Source: GCA-2717185 sp964474755 (GTDB lineage: Bacteria; Pseudomonadota; Alphaproteobacteria; UBA8366; GCA-2717185). Taken from it: DNA of 64,000 nucleotides. Positions 8,686 to 17,677 of the stretch are shown here, piece by piece. Where the stretch lies: the NCBI GenBank assembly GCA_964474755.1, contig CAYYUG010000003.1, positions 62,001 to 126,000 on the forward strand, given 5' to 3'. The translations under genes were made by a program, and so were the position numbers. Below the pieces are notes generated by a model. The model was not told where the DNA came from, ran no database searches, and worked only from the letters and a program-made list of their open reading frames with translations. Numbering within the stretch: the first letter of the stretch is position 1; every line of letters starts with the position of its first letter.

Positions 8686-10287
8686 CTACGGAATGTCCGC
8701 CAACATCATCTTCGAGCATTTCTCACCGATCATAATAGAGGGAGCATTCGTGTTACCGGACGTTAAGGTCGGCATGATTGAAGCATCGGCTATACGAAGT
8801 CCGTCAATACCGTGCACGCGCAGCCGCTCGTCAACCACAGCCATGGCGTCGGAGCCCATCTTGCACGTACCGACCGGGTGGTAAGTCGTCTCCGCAGTTT
8901 GCCGCACCCAGTTGAGTAGGCTGTCATCGTCATCCATGCTGCTACCGGGTGAGATTTCTTCGGTGATAATGCCCCGCAGAGCTGGGGCAGTCATGACGTT
9001 CCGTGCAATACGTATCGCCTCCAACGTGACGTCCCGGTCGAGTTGCGCGCTTAAGAAGTTAAAGTTGATTGCCGGCGGTGCAGTGGGATCGGATGATTTT
9101 AGATGGATGTTGCCAGTGCTCTCGGAACGCAAAATATGCATAAAGGCAGTCACCCCTGATCTTTCGGAAAGCTTGAAATTCTCAGTCATGAAAAACGGAA
9201 CCCAGCCGATTACCGCGTTGGGGGCTTCCAATCCTGCCCGCGTTCGAATGAAAGCCCTTAAGGGCGCCGCCGACATGCCGAGCAAACCCCGGTCCGTGAA
9301 CGCGTATTTTAGCGCTTCCCAGACTAGGCGCACTCCGCGGCCTTTTACGTTGTAAGTGATGCCTAAATTATCTGGTATCGTCCATTTCAAGCGGGGGGCG
9401 TAGTGATCGCGCAGGTTCTCGCCAACGCCCGGCAGTTCTTGTTGTACCTCGATGCCAAGCGTTTTTAATCTTTCCGCCTGACCTATACCCGATAGTTCTA
9501 ATAATTGCGGCGAGTTGATTGCACCGGCGCTGATCACGACCTCGCGTGTCGCTTTTGCTTCCACCGTGGCACCTTTGTGTCTGTAACGCACTCCGGTGCA
9601 GCGCTTACCTTCGAACAAGATGCATTCAGTCAGGGCGTTCGCCTGAATTGTCAAATTGTTGCGGCTGCGGGCGGGGTCGAGATAGCAATACGCTGTGCTC
9701 ATCCGGCGGCCGTTGCGGATGGTTGTCTGAGACATGCCGATGCCGTCCTGGCTAGCACCGTTATAGTCCTTCGTGTACTCGATGCCGGCTTCGCTAGCTG
9801 CTTTGATGATGGCGTCGTAGAGGGGGCCTGTCTCTAGGCTTTCACTCACTTTTAGGACACCGTCTCTGCCGCGATACTCTTCATCTGCTTCTCCCTTATA
9901 ACTCTCCATTTCCTTGAAGATTGGCAGCACGTCCGAGTAGCTCCAGCCACGGTTTCCAAGTTGCGCCCAGATGTCGTAGTCCTGGCTTTGGCCCCGAGTG
10001 AAGACCATCCCGTTGATTGAACTGGAACCGCCAAGCAGTTTGCCCCGCGGGACCGGTATGCGGCGCTGTCCGGATCCCTCGTCCGGCTCTGAGGAGTAAC
10101 GCCAGTTCGCTGCGGGATTGTCGATCAGTTTGGCGAAGCCTACGGGGATACGGGACCATGGGTGGCTTTCTCGTCCCGCCTCGAGGACCAGTACTCGATG
10201 TTTTCCGTTTGCGCTCAGGCGGTTCGCAACCGCAGCGCCGGCTGAGCCAGCACCAACGACGATGTATTCGTATGTTTGGCTATCCAT
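8686..10287 (-). CDS. GMC-family FAD oxidoreductase (choline dehydrogenase-like), copy 2
   Basis: A 533-residue glucose-methanol-choline oxidoreductase. The N-terminal FAD dinucleotide motif is V-V-G-A-G-S-A-G, GMC signature 1 is in R-G-K-L-L-G-G-S-S-S-I-N-G, and the C-terminal catalytic His region is T-T-Y-H-P-V-G-T-C-K-M-G. It oxidises an alcohol to an aldehyde or acid. The adjacent gene at 10296 encodes the same length and aligns without gaps; the first 60 residues share 48 identities, so this is a tandem duplication. The pair heads the six-gene minus-strand operon. Confidence 0.9.
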   Translation of the reverse strand: MDSQTYEYIVVGAGSAGAAVANRLSANGKHRVLVLEAGRESHPWSRIPVGFAKLIDNPAANWRYSSEPDEGSGQRRIPVPRGKLLGGSSSINGMVFTRGQSQDYDIWAQLGNRGWSYSDVLPIFKEMESYKGEADEEYRGRDGVLKVSESLETGPLYDAIIKAASEAGIEYTKDYNGASQDGIGMSQTTIRNGRRMSTAYCYLDPARSRNNLTIQANALTECILFEGKRCTGVRYRHKGATVEAKATREVVISAGAINSPQLLELSGIGQAERLKTLGIEVQQELPGVGENLRDHYAPRLKWTIPDNLGITYNVKGRGVRLVWEALKYAFTDRGLLGMSAAPLRAFIRTRAGLEAPNAVIGWVPFFMTENFKLSERSGVTAFMHILRSESTGNIHLKSSDPTAPPAINFNFLSAQLDRDVTLEAIRIARNVMTAPALRGIITEEISPGSSMDDDDSLLNWVRQTAETTYHPVGTCKMGSDAMAVVDERLRVHGIDGLRIADASIMPTLTSGNTNAPSIMIGEKCSKMMLADIP

Positions 10288-10295
10288 CTTATCAC

Positions 10296-11897
10296 CTATG
10301 CGGCGTCTTTAAGTATCATGCGCGATGCTTTTTCGCCGATCATGATTGAAGGTGCGTTCGTATTTCCGGAGGTTAAAGTCGGCATGATCGAGGCATCGGC
10401 TATCCGTAAACCTGCCATTCCGTGAACGTGCAATTGATCGTCGACGACGGCCATAGGGTCGGATCCCATCTTGCATGTGCCAATCGGGTGATAGGTCGTT
10501 TCCGCATTGTTGCGGACCCAATCCAACATATCGTTGTCGTTGTCGATACTCGTGCCCGGCGCTATCTCTTCTGTCGCAACATTCTTCATGGCCGGCGCTG
10601 TCATGATTTTGCGCGTCATGCGCATCGCTTCTAGGGTCACGTCTCGGTCGAGTTGGGCGCTGAGGAAGTTGAAGCGAATAGCCGGTGGCTTCGTTGCGTC
10701 GGACGACGTGATGTGAATGCAACCCGTACTCTCCGAGCGGAGGATGTTCATGATCGCGGTTACTCCTGACTCATTCGCCAGTTTAAAGTTGTTACCTACC
10801 AAAAAGGGGATCCAGGAAATTGCGGCATTCGGTGACTCCAGTCCCTCACGCGTGCGGATGTAGGCACGGATTGGCGCTGCTGGCAGTCCAAGCAAGCCTT
10901 TGTTCGTGAGGGCGTACTTCAATGCCTGCCATACAAGTCCCAGACCACGACCCTTGTCGTTGTAGGTCATTCCAAGCGAAGCGGGTACCCGCCACCGCAT
11001 ACGAGGGGAGTAATGATCGCGCAAATTTTCTCCCACTCCCTTTAACTCATGGCGCACATCAATGCCGTGGCTCTTCAGCACCTCTGGCTGGCCGATTCCG
11101 GAGAGTTCCAAAAGCTGCGGCGAGTTGATTGAACCGGCACTGACGATAACTTCTCGGTTTGCTCGAGCTTCACGTTGTTGCCCGTTTACTTTGTAGCGCA
11201 CCCCGATGCAGCGTTTCCCGTCCAGCATCAAACTCTCGGTCAGAGCGTTGGCTTGGATCGTAAGGTTCGAACGATTACGAGCTGGATCTAGGTAACAATA
11301 AGCTGTGCTCATCCGGCGTCCGCTCCGGATGGTTGACTGTGTCATGCCAATGCCGTCCTGATGGGCGCCGTTGTAATCCTTCGTGTAGTCGATCCCAACT
11401 TGTCCTGCCGCTTCGATAAGGGCGTCGTAGATCAGTCCTGTCTCAAAACTCTCCGTCACCTTAAGTGGACCGCCACGACCGCGATACTCATCATCAGCAT
11501 CGCCGTGATAACTTTCCATGTCCTGGAATATTGGAAGGACCTGGCGATAGCTCCATCCGCGGTTACCTAGTTGTGCCCAGGTGTCGTAGTCTTGCGCCTG
11601 ACCACGGACGAACACCATCCCATTAATCGAACTCGAGCCGCCTAATAGCTTGCCCCGCGGAACCGGGATGCGACGTTGTCCGGATCCTTCTTCCGGTTCG
11701 GAGGAATATAACCAGTTCGCCGCAGGGTTCTCGATAAGTTTGGCAAAGCCAACGGGGATGCGCGACCAGGGATGGCTTTCTCGCCCGGCTTCGAGGACGA
11801 GAACCCTATGTTCTCCACTGGTGCTCAATCTGTTGGCGAGGACCGATCCTGCCGATCCTGCGCCCACGACAATGTAGTCGTATATCTCATTCACCAC
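10296..11897 (-). CDS. GMC-family FAD oxidoreductase (choline dehydrogenase-like), copy 1
   Basis: The upstream member of the GMC tandem pair, also 533 residues. The FAD motif V-V-G-A-G-S-A-G, the G-G-S-S-S-I-N-G signature and the T-T-Y-H-P-I-G-T-C-K-M-G active-site segment are all intact, so both copies look functional. The start is one of two consecutive GTG codons, with GGGAGG about 12 bases upstream. Only eight bases separate it from copy 2. First gene of the operon; its promoter must lie in the 113 bases before the divergent hydrolase gene at 12011. Confidence 0.88.
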   Translation of the reverse strand: MVNEIYDYIVVGAGSAGSVLANRLSTSGEHRVLVLEAGRESHPWSRIPVGFAKLIENPAANWLYSSEPEEGSGQRRIPVPRGKLLGGSSSINGMVFVRGQAQDYDTWAQLGNRGWSYRQVLPIFQDMESYHGDADDEYRGRGGPLKVTESFETGLIYDALIEAAGQVGIDYTKDYNGAHQDGIGMTQSTIRSGRRMSTAYCYLDPARNRSNLTIQANALTESLMLDGKRCIGVRYKVNGQQREARANREVIVSAGSINSPQLLELSGIGQPEVLKSHGIDVRHELKGVGENLRDHYSPRMRWRVPASLGMTYNDKGRGLGLVWQALKYALTNKGLLGLPAAPIRAYIRTREGLESPNAAISWIPFLVGNNFKLANESGVTAIMNILRSESTGCIHITSSDATKPPAIRFNFLSAQLDRDVTLEAMRMTRKIMTAPAMKNVATEEIAPGTSIDNDNDMLDWVRNNAETTYHPIGTCKMGSDPMAVVDDQLHVHGMAGLRIADASIMPTLTSGNTNAPSIMIGEKASRMILKDAA

Positions 11898-12010
11898 GTT
11901 TTTCTTTTGCCTCCCAGAGTTCCAACGTTAGCCTGCCAAAGAAAGCTGGTTTCGGCAAATACGGAGCCGGTGTCGGCCGGGAATTGTGATACGGGCTACA
12001 GGGATATTGT

Positions 12011-12847
12011 ATGGCAGGTAGTTACGACATAGAGGGAGCAGGCGGCGTTCGGCTAAATGTATGTGAATACGGCGATCCGGAAGGTCCGCCCATCCTATTT
12101 TTACATGGTTTTGCGCAATCGCGCTGGTGTTGGTCGCGGCAAGTCGTGGATCCGTTGTTGTTGGAGTATAAACTTGTCACGTTTGATCACCGTGGGCATG
12201 GGCGCTCTGACAAACCTATTGAAGCTGATGCATACAACGATGGTGCCAATTGGGCGGGTGATGTGGCCGCCATCATCGACCAAGCGGGCTTGGCTGGGTG
12301 CGTTATCGTGGCGTGGTCTTATTCTGGTCTGATCATTTGCGACTATCTGCGGGCGTATGGCGATGAAACGCTGAAAGGGATTAATTTCGTGGCCTCTCGG
12401 ACCTTGGTGGGAAATGAGAAGGCGCGGCGCATGTCAGGCACGCTATTTCTCGAACTGGTCCCGGGCTTTTGCTCACACGACGCTGTGGAACGCGAAGCTG
12501 CTGTAAGGCGCTTCCTTCAAAACCTGACAGCGAGACCAATTTCCGAACCCGATTTCTACATGATGATGGGTTATAATCTCACTGTGCCGCCGAAAGTTTG
12601 TGCAGCCATGCTCGATCGATCGGTGGATAATGACGATGTTCTGTCGGGTATATCCGTTCCCATGCTGTTCAGCCACGGCGATGCGGATACGTCGGTTCTA
12701 CTGGCGATGGCGGAACACAACACTGCGCAAATAAGCGGTTCTACTCTGTCAATCTATGAAAACGTCGGCCACGCCCCGTTCTACGAAGACGCCGAAAGAT
12801 ACAACAGCGAGCTCGCGAATTTTGCCGCAAAATGTCATGGTATTTGA
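12011..12847 (+). CDS. Alpha/beta hydrolase (haloperoxidase/esterase-like)
   Basis: A 278-residue alpha/beta hydrolase with all catalytic elements: oxyanion loop F-L-H-G-F, F-D-H-R-G-H-G-R-S-D, nucleophile Ser in A-W-S-Y-S-G, acid in S-H-G-D-A-D, and His in V-G-H-A-P-F. Typical of cofactor-free haloperoxidase-like esterases or C-C hydrolases. AGGGA lies eight bases before the ATG. Divergent from the GMC operon and followed by the Popeye-like membrane gene. Substrate unknown. Confidence 0.85.
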   Translation: MAGSYDIEGAGGVRLNVCEYGDPEGPPILFLHGFAQSRWCWSRQVVDPLLLEYKLVTFDHRGHGRSDKPIEADAYNDGANWAGDVAAIIDQAGLAGCVIVAWSYSGLIICDYLRAYGDETLKGINFVASRTLVGNEKARRMSGTLFLELVPGFCSHDAVEREAAVRRFLQNLTARPISEPDFYMMMGYNLTVPPKVCAAMLDRSVDNDDVLSGISVPMLFSHGDADTSVLLAMAEHNTAQISGSTLSIYENVGHAPFYEDAERYNSELANFAAKCHGI

Positions 12848-12925
12848 TGGTTTTGGATAACGGTGTGGTAAGGCCGTTTCCTTAGTTTTTACATCTCTCC
12901 TCCTTGGCTGGATCTGGGTAGCAAA

Positions 12926-13576
12926 ATGCTGGAACTGACCTATCTCGATTTTTTTGGTCACGTGTCATTTCTGATAACTGCTTTGTCTTTTGCGTTACGC
13001 GACATGTTGGCGCTTAGGATATTCGCGATAGTCAGCTGCTTGATAGGTATCGCGTACAACTATTTAATTCCGGAGGGCCCCCTTTGGCTGGTGATTTTCT
13101 GGCTCACGATTTTCATCTTCATTAACAGCTTCAGGATCATTAGATTTGTTCTGGAGCGGAGGGGGATCGAGTTCTCAGAGGAGGAAGCGGAGCTTCACGA
13201 GACCGTGTTCTCTAATTTCTCCCCGGTTGAATTCAAAAAACTCATACGGATCGGCGAATGGCAAAATGTCGAGTCTGGTCAGATGTTAGCAGAGCAGGGC
13301 AGTATCGTCGGTGGCTTGAAGCTTTTATACAACGGAGAAGTAAGGGTAGAGCGCGATGGGGCGGAGATTGGTCGGGCGCGTGATGGCGCAATGATCGGCG
13401 AGATTTCGTTTATCCAGGGGGGGCCAGCGACGGCGACAGTTCTGGCAACAAAACCGTGCAGCTACGTATCCTGGCCCGGTAAGGAGTTGCGCAAGCTGCT
13501 GGCCCGCAATCCAAGCATGGATATCGCTATGAAGCATGTCTTCAGCATTGATTTGATGCGCAAGCTGACGGTTTAG
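12926..13576 (+). CDS. Popeye-like membrane protein with cyclic-nucleotide-binding fold
   Basis: A 216-residue protein with three hydrophobic segments in the first 75 residues (about 8-25, 29-46, 51-72), then a cytosolic domain shaped like a cNMP-binding beta-roll. Y-N-G-E-V-R-V, D-G-A-M-I-G-E-I-S-F and P-A-T-A-T-V correspond to the phosphate-binding cassette region. Three membrane helices plus one cNMP-like domain and no channel pore is the architecture of Popeye-domain proteins. It may sense cyclic nucleotides at the membrane. Its neighbours are metabolic enzymes and give no clear role. Ligand binding is unproven. Confidence 0.7.
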   Translation: MLELTYLDFFGHVSFLITALSFALRDMLALRIFAIVSCLIGIAYNYLIPEGPLWLVIFWLTIFIFINSFRIIRFVLERRGIEFSEEEAELHETVFSNFSPVEFKKLIRIGEWQNVESGQMLAEQGSIVGGLKLLYNGEVRVERDGAEIGRARDGAMIGEISFIQGGPATATVLATKPCSYVSWPGKELRKLLARNPSMDIAMKHVFSIDLMRKLTV

Positions 13577-13657
13577 TGACCCCGGTGTGAATTTCGTCCC
13601 TGCGCTATATACTCGCAACGGTTTTAGTATGTGAAAGTAATCTGCAAGAGGTGAGGC

Positions 13658-14488
13658 TTGTCTCTGTCATTGAAGCCGTTAGCGGATGCGCTGGGTGTCG
13701 AGGCGACGGGCGTCGACTTGTCGGCGCCGGTATCGGACGAAGTCGTCGATAAACTGAAAATGGCGCTCCGCGAAAAATGCCTATTAGTCGTTCGCAATCA
13801 GCATTTGAGTTCCAAGCAGTATCTCGCCGCCGTGCGATTGTTCGGTGAGACAATGGAACAGCATCTTAGCGATTTGCTGATGGCGGACTATCCTGAGATA
13901 GCCGTCCTGGACAGTCGAAAATCGCCAGTTGGTGACGACGGCCTCGGTATCCCGCTCGGTTCGAAGGATTGGCACACCGACCATACGAACCACGAAAAGC
14001 CGCCGAAAATGACTGCAATGTACGCGGTAGCGCTCCCACGTGAAGGTGGTGATACGGGGTTTGCAAACATGCATCTTGCCTACGAAGCATTGTCGGAGGA
14101 AGAAAAGACGAAATTAAGCGGATTGAAGACGGTTAATCGGATCGAAAACAATCCATACGTGAGCGATGAGCACAAAAAGCGGTTCGGGGGAGCCCAGGTT
14201 CATCCTTTGATCCGCACCCATCCTGAGACTGGGCGAAAGGCGATTTATATTCACCCAGGCAAGACGGAACGGATTGAAGGTATGGATGAAGAGGAGAGCG
14301 ATGCCTTCGTCGATAGCTTGATGGCGCAGGCCATCCAGTCGGAAATTACCTATCGGCATCATTGGCAGCTATGCGATCTTGTGATCTGGGACAACCGGTC
14401 TATTTCGCACATAGCCTATCGCGATTATGACCACCAGGAAGGGCGGATCATGCAGCGGGTCATTTTAGCCGGTGACAGGCCGGTCTGA
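13658..14488 (+). CDS. TauD/TfdA-family Fe(II)/2-oxoglutarate dioxygenase
   Basis: A 276-residue TauD-type dioxygenase. The triad is W-H-T-D-H-T-N-H, the distal His in R-S-I-S-H-I, and the Arg in R-I-M-Q-R-V. The start is TTG with AGAGGTGAG just upstream; the product begins M-S-L-S-L-K-P-L and reaches the expected G-V-E-A-T-G-V-D-L strand. It shares the W-H-T-D-H-T-N-H-E block and the D-R-P-V end with the TauD gene at 52588, so those two form a subgroup. Convergent with the CoA-transferase gene, eight bases apart. Confidence 0.87.
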   Translation: MSLSLKPLADALGVEATGVDLSAPVSDEVVDKLKMALREKCLLVVRNQHLSSKQYLAAVRLFGETMEQHLSDLLMADYPEIAVLDSRKSPVGDDGLGIPLGSKDWHTDHTNHEKPPKMTAMYAVALPREGGDTGFANMHLAYEALSEEEKTKLSGLKTVNRIENNPYVSDEHKKRFGGAQVHPLIRTHPETGRKAIYIHPGKTERIEGMDEEESDAFVDSLMAQAIQSEITYRHHWQLCDLVIWDNRSISHIAYRDYDHQEGRIMQRVILAGDRPV

Positions 14489-14496
14489 TCTGATCC

Positions 14497-15684
14497 CTAA
14501 TTAGCTACAGCGACCAAACCGCTCTTAAGCAATGTGTCAAACGTAGAGGCGTCCAATCCACCCAGGCCTGTTAATATTTCGCGCGAATGTTCGCCTGCCC
14601 TGGCAACGGTTGATGAAACACCGACTGTACCATCTCGAAACACGAAAGGTGGGTTGGGTACTTTGAATGGCCCTGTAGCATCTGTCACTGTTTGCATCAC
14701 GTCACGGGCTTCGAATTGTGTGTCTTGGATAGCTTCACCAACTGGTTTGTATTGCGAGCACGGAATACCTGCCGCCATAAGAGTTTCTTCACATTCCTTC
14801 GCGGGTCGCTGACTGGTCCACTGTTCAATTTGCTCCATAAAGTCATTCCAATTAGCGGTTCGTTTGAAGGGAGCGTCAAAACGCTCGTCTACCAACATAT
14901 CAGGGCGGTCTATCGCTTCGACCAGTCGTTTGAAATTGTTTTGGGTGATTGGTGTGACAATCACGAATCCATCATTTGCGTGGATCGGTCCAAAGCCGCG
15001 CCGCTTCCATTCCAGGGGGAATTGTGAAGTTTGAACTTCGTACACCAGCATGTTGATGACCGAATCCATAAGTGCAACGTCGATGAACCTGCCACCGCCA
15101 TGCCGAAAGCGCGACAACAAACCAGTTTGGATGGCTCCGAATGCGTAGATCGCCGCAAGATAGTCGGCGAAATAGGCGCCGGATGTACGCGGGGGCGTCC
15201 CCTCGGCTTCGAACTCTCCCAGTGAAACGTCAAGGCCGCTGGCTGCGTGAACAACAGGTGCGTAGGCAGGTTGAAGCGCGCGTGGACCTTCTTGCCCGAA
15301 TCCCGATATCGCGCAATACACCAGATCAGAGTTCGTTTCGGAGAGCGTCTCGTAGGCGAGCCCTAGTTTCTTCATTACACCTGGCCGGAAGTTCTCCACC
15401 ACAATATCACTCTCGGCGACAAGCTTACGCACGATCTCTTTTACACGAGGATCTGTTAGGTTGATGGCTACGCTTTTCTTCCCAGCATTGAGGTGACCGT
15501 AATAACTGCTGTGCCCATTACGCTGCGGCGGCGCATTTCTCATATGTTCCCCGATAACTGGTTCGAGTTTGATGACCTCTGCGCCGCAATCCGCGAGAAG
15601 ACGAGCGCAATAGGGACCCGCGATGATTTGCGTGAAATCAATCACGCGAATGCCCTCTAGAGGTGGCTTTGAATTTCTTTTCAT
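14497..15684 (-). CDS. CaiB/BaiF-family CoA-transferase (type III)
   Basis: A 395-residue class III CoA-transferase. The N-terminal L-E-G-I-R-V-I-D-F-T-Q-I-I-A-G-P block, A-E-V-I-K-L-E-P, and N-L-T-D-P-R are diagnostic, and an Asp suited to forming the acyl anhydride lies in the A-Y-F-A-D-Y region. It moves CoA between acyl-CoA and free acids. Length is normal for the family. Convergent with the TauD gene and divergent from the cupin gene at 15842. Donor and acceptor acids are unknown. Confidence 0.85.
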   Translation of the reverse strand: MKRNSKPPLEGIRVIDFTQIIAGPYCARLLADCGAEVIKLEPVIGEHMRNAPPQRNGHSSYYGHLNAGKKSVAINLTDPRVKEIVRKLVAESDIVVENFRPGVMKKLGLAYETLSETNSDLVYCAISGFGQEGPRALQPAYAPVVHAASGLDVSLGEFEAEGTPPRTSGAYFADYLAAIYAFGAIQTGLLSRFRHGGGRFIDVALMDSVINMLVYEVQTSQFPLEWKRRGFGPIHANDGFVIVTPITQNNFKRLVEAIDRPDMLVDERFDAPFKRTANWNDFMEQIEQWTSQRPAKECEETLMAAGIPCSQYKPVGEAIQDTQFEARDVMQTVTDATGPFKVPNPPFVFRDGTVGVSSTVARAGEHSREILTGLGGLDASTFDTLLKSGLVAVAN

Positions 15685-15841
15685 TGGGTGCCTGATGGGA
15701 AGTGAACTATCACGTCACGTTAAGCTCTGCGGTAATAGTGCTCAAGCCGCAGTAACTCAAATTACGATGGTTTGGTGTGGCATGGCTCCGTCCGCTAGTA
15801 TGTTCAGCAACGATAGAAATGCCTTGTAAAGGGACCGGATT

Positions 15842-16618
15842 ATGAAGGCCGTTGCCGCATCGGAAGCAGAGATAAAAGAAATTGTTCGCAAGGACGGCGT
15901 TGGGCGGCGCTGTGATTATTTTGGAACATCAGGTCAGATCACAATGGCACCCCAGGGTTTTCTCGTGGAGCGGCCCTATGCGAATGCCCGGATCGATCCG
16001 CATTTCCACGATGTGGACCAGTTCCAGGTAATCGTCGCAGGATATGGTCACATCGGAAAAAAGGAAGTGCGACCGGTGACTTTTCAGTATGCGGACGCCT
16101 ATACGCCATACGGCCCAATAGTGGCACAAGATGACGGCATTTCGTTCTTCACGCTGAGAAATGTGGCGAGCGGTGGTCATTTCAGCATGCCGGGCTCTAA
16201 ACACCTGATGCCTTGCCGGGCTGGCCGCAATATCGCGGCAGTATTCGAGCAGGACCAAACGCCGCCAGCCGCGGGTCAAAGCTTTTGCGAAGTGTTGATG
16301 GAAGGTCAGGTCGATGGCGTCGATGCGATCGGTATTCGTTTGGGTTCCAATGCCGTCGCCGACGGTTTGCAGAATGATGGTGGGGGTCAATATTACTTGG
16401 TGTGCGCCGGTTCGGTTGTTGTCGATGGAAAGCCGCTCCCGAAAAATTCAGTGATCCGCATAGATCCAGGCGAGGCAACACCGGTTTTTCAGTCTGGGGA
16501 TGAGGGTGCCAATGTACTGGCGCTGCAGTTTGCGCGGCCTTCCGATCGACCTGGCGCCGATTTACAAGGTCTGGCTGCGCGCAGCAATGATGGCTATGTC
16601 CAGAAGACCGAAAAATAG
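15842..16618 (+). CDS. Cupin-like protein, probable bicupin
   Basis: A 258-residue protein not recognised as a named family. The first half has a cupin-type metal segment, P-H-F-H-D-V-D-Q-F-Q-V, followed by G-Y-G-H-I-G. The second half contains beta-rich stretches (Y-Y-L-V-C-A-G-S-V-V-V-D-G, then I-D-P-G-E-A-T-P-V) that look like a degenerate second cupin barrel. It could be a metal-dependent dioxygenase, an isomerase or a binding protein. AAGGGA lies seven bases before the ATG. It stands alone between a CoA-transferase gene and a long non-coding stretch. Confidence 0.55.
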   Translation: MKAVAASEAEIKEIVRKDGVGRRCDYFGTSGQITMAPQGFLVERPYANARIDPHFHDVDQFQVIVAGYGHIGKKEVRPVTFQYADAYTPYGPIVAQDDGISFFTLRNVASGGHFSMPGSKHLMPCRAGRNIAAVFEQDQTPPAAGQSFCEVLMEGQVDGVDAIGIRLGSNAVADGLQNDGGGQYYLVCAGSVVVDGKPLPKNSVIRIDPGEATPVFQSGDEGANVLALQFARPSDRPGADLQGLAARSNDGYVQKTEK

Positions 16619-17122
16619 TGCATCGACTAAATCGTATTCTCTTTCGATATTTATGAATATTTAACATTCAATGAGAGGCCCCCTTCAGGATCTGTCATTG
16701 CAGATTAACCAGGTGATGAAAGACAATGATTTCCAGGACCAATCACATCCTGGCGTTGGGTACAGCGTGTGTAACGAAGTGTTTGTTTTGAGACTTACCG
16801 CTAAGGCTAACGATTGTGACGTGATCCTTACGTGCGGTATTTCCTAAATGCTCGACTAAGTGGTGCATGTGGAGAATGAGATGCCGTTCTTTTCGCGATT
16901 AGGCAAATTAGCAGATCAGTCTTGAGGCATCGAAATGTTTAAGTCATACCAAATTATCTGTAGATGAACTGTTGATGGTGAAGCGCTGAGATAAGATTCC
17001 GCGGCCGCAGCTCGTCAATTTCGAAATATACCAAATTGGTAGAAATCGAATAGTGAGTTGGTGCGATCTTGCACTGATCATATAAGATCTCCGTATATAC
17101 CTCTGACAAGGAGATGCTCGTC
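16619..17122. other. Non-coding leader region of the selenoprotein operon
   Basis: About 500 bases without a convincing gene on either strand. It holds the inverted repeat at 17029-17041 and AT-rich DNA before the ribosome binding site AAGGAG at 17108-17113. The promoter of the downstream operon must lie here, but no clear -35/-10 pair with good spacing was found. Confidence 0.5.
17029..17041. promoter_or_regulatory. Perfect 6-bp inverted repeat, possible operator
   Basis: TACCAA-A-TTGGTA is a perfect palindrome with a one-base centre, about 80 bases before the UGSC selenoprotein start. A half-site-like CATACCAAATTA also occurs near 16947-16958. It could bind a dimeric regulator; no regulator gene is adjacent, so this is a hint only. 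Confidence 0.3.
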
Positions 17123-17677
17123 ATGACTAACGACGGACTATTGGTGACATTGGTACACCCAGCGGCGGAGGATGTTCCAGTTACCTACGCCCTGGCGCCT
17201 CGATTGGAATGCCTGGAGGGTAAACGGATCGGCCTACTGGATAATAGGAAGCGTCATTCTGATGTGTTCCTCGCTAAGCTGCGACAACTGCTACAGGAAC
17301 GTTACGGTGTGGCTGATTTTGAGTACTATCTGAAGGATGGTGCCAGTGTGGCGACACCGCCGGATGTCCTGGCCGATATGGCAACCCGCTGCGACGCAAT
17401 AATCCATGCGGTAGCTGATTGAGGTTCCTGTACCACGTGGGGTCTACATGATGGAACAGAAGCAGAAAAATTGGGTCGTCCTGCGGCAACAGTCCTGACA
17501 GAAGGGTTTGCGAAATCGGCGGAGTTAAGGTCAAAAGTTCTTGGGATGCCGACACATCCGAAAGTCTTCGTCGACCATCCGCTCGCAAGTAAGACCATTG
17601 AGCAGGTCAATAATATGGCAGAGCGCTTTGTCGATGAGATTGCGAGAGCTTTGACGGTGAAGCCGGAGGCGGCGTAA
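17123..17677 (+). CDS. UGSC-family selenoprotein with in-frame UGA (Sec)
   Basis: Reading through the TGA at 17420-17422 gives one continuous frame of 184 residues with the motif A-D-U-G-S-C-T-T-W, the U-G-S-C signature of a selenoprotein family found in marine metagenomes. The part after the UGA (G-R-P-A-A-T-V-L-T-E-G-F, then P-T-H-P-K-V-F-V-D-H-P) continues the same domain, so this is not a pseudogene. ATG 17123 is preferred to ATG 17114 because AAGGAG then sits nine bases away instead of touching the start. A stem-loop follows the UGA. The stop TAATG overlaps the next gene. Probably a thiol/selenol redox or reductase-like function; substrate unknown. Confidence 0.85.
17424..17457 (+). promoter_or_regulatory. 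Candidate bacterial SECIS hairpin
   Basis: Beginning two bases after the UGA, GUUCC (17424-17428) pairs with GGAAC (17453-17457), UGU (17429-17431) with ACA (17446-17448), and ACC (17432-17434) with GGU (17441-17443). This leaves a six-base apical loop ACGUGG containing the GU expected for SelB recognition. A UGAU and a CU bulge lie on the 3' side. The GU is 14 bases after the UGA, slightly closer than is typical. Worked out by eye, not by folding software. Confidence 0.6.

Noticed and set aside
17114..17422. A short protein ending at the UGA, or a frameshifted pseudogene
   Set aside because: The frame continues unchanged past the UGA with matching family sequence and a U-G-S-C motif, which fits selenocysteine better.
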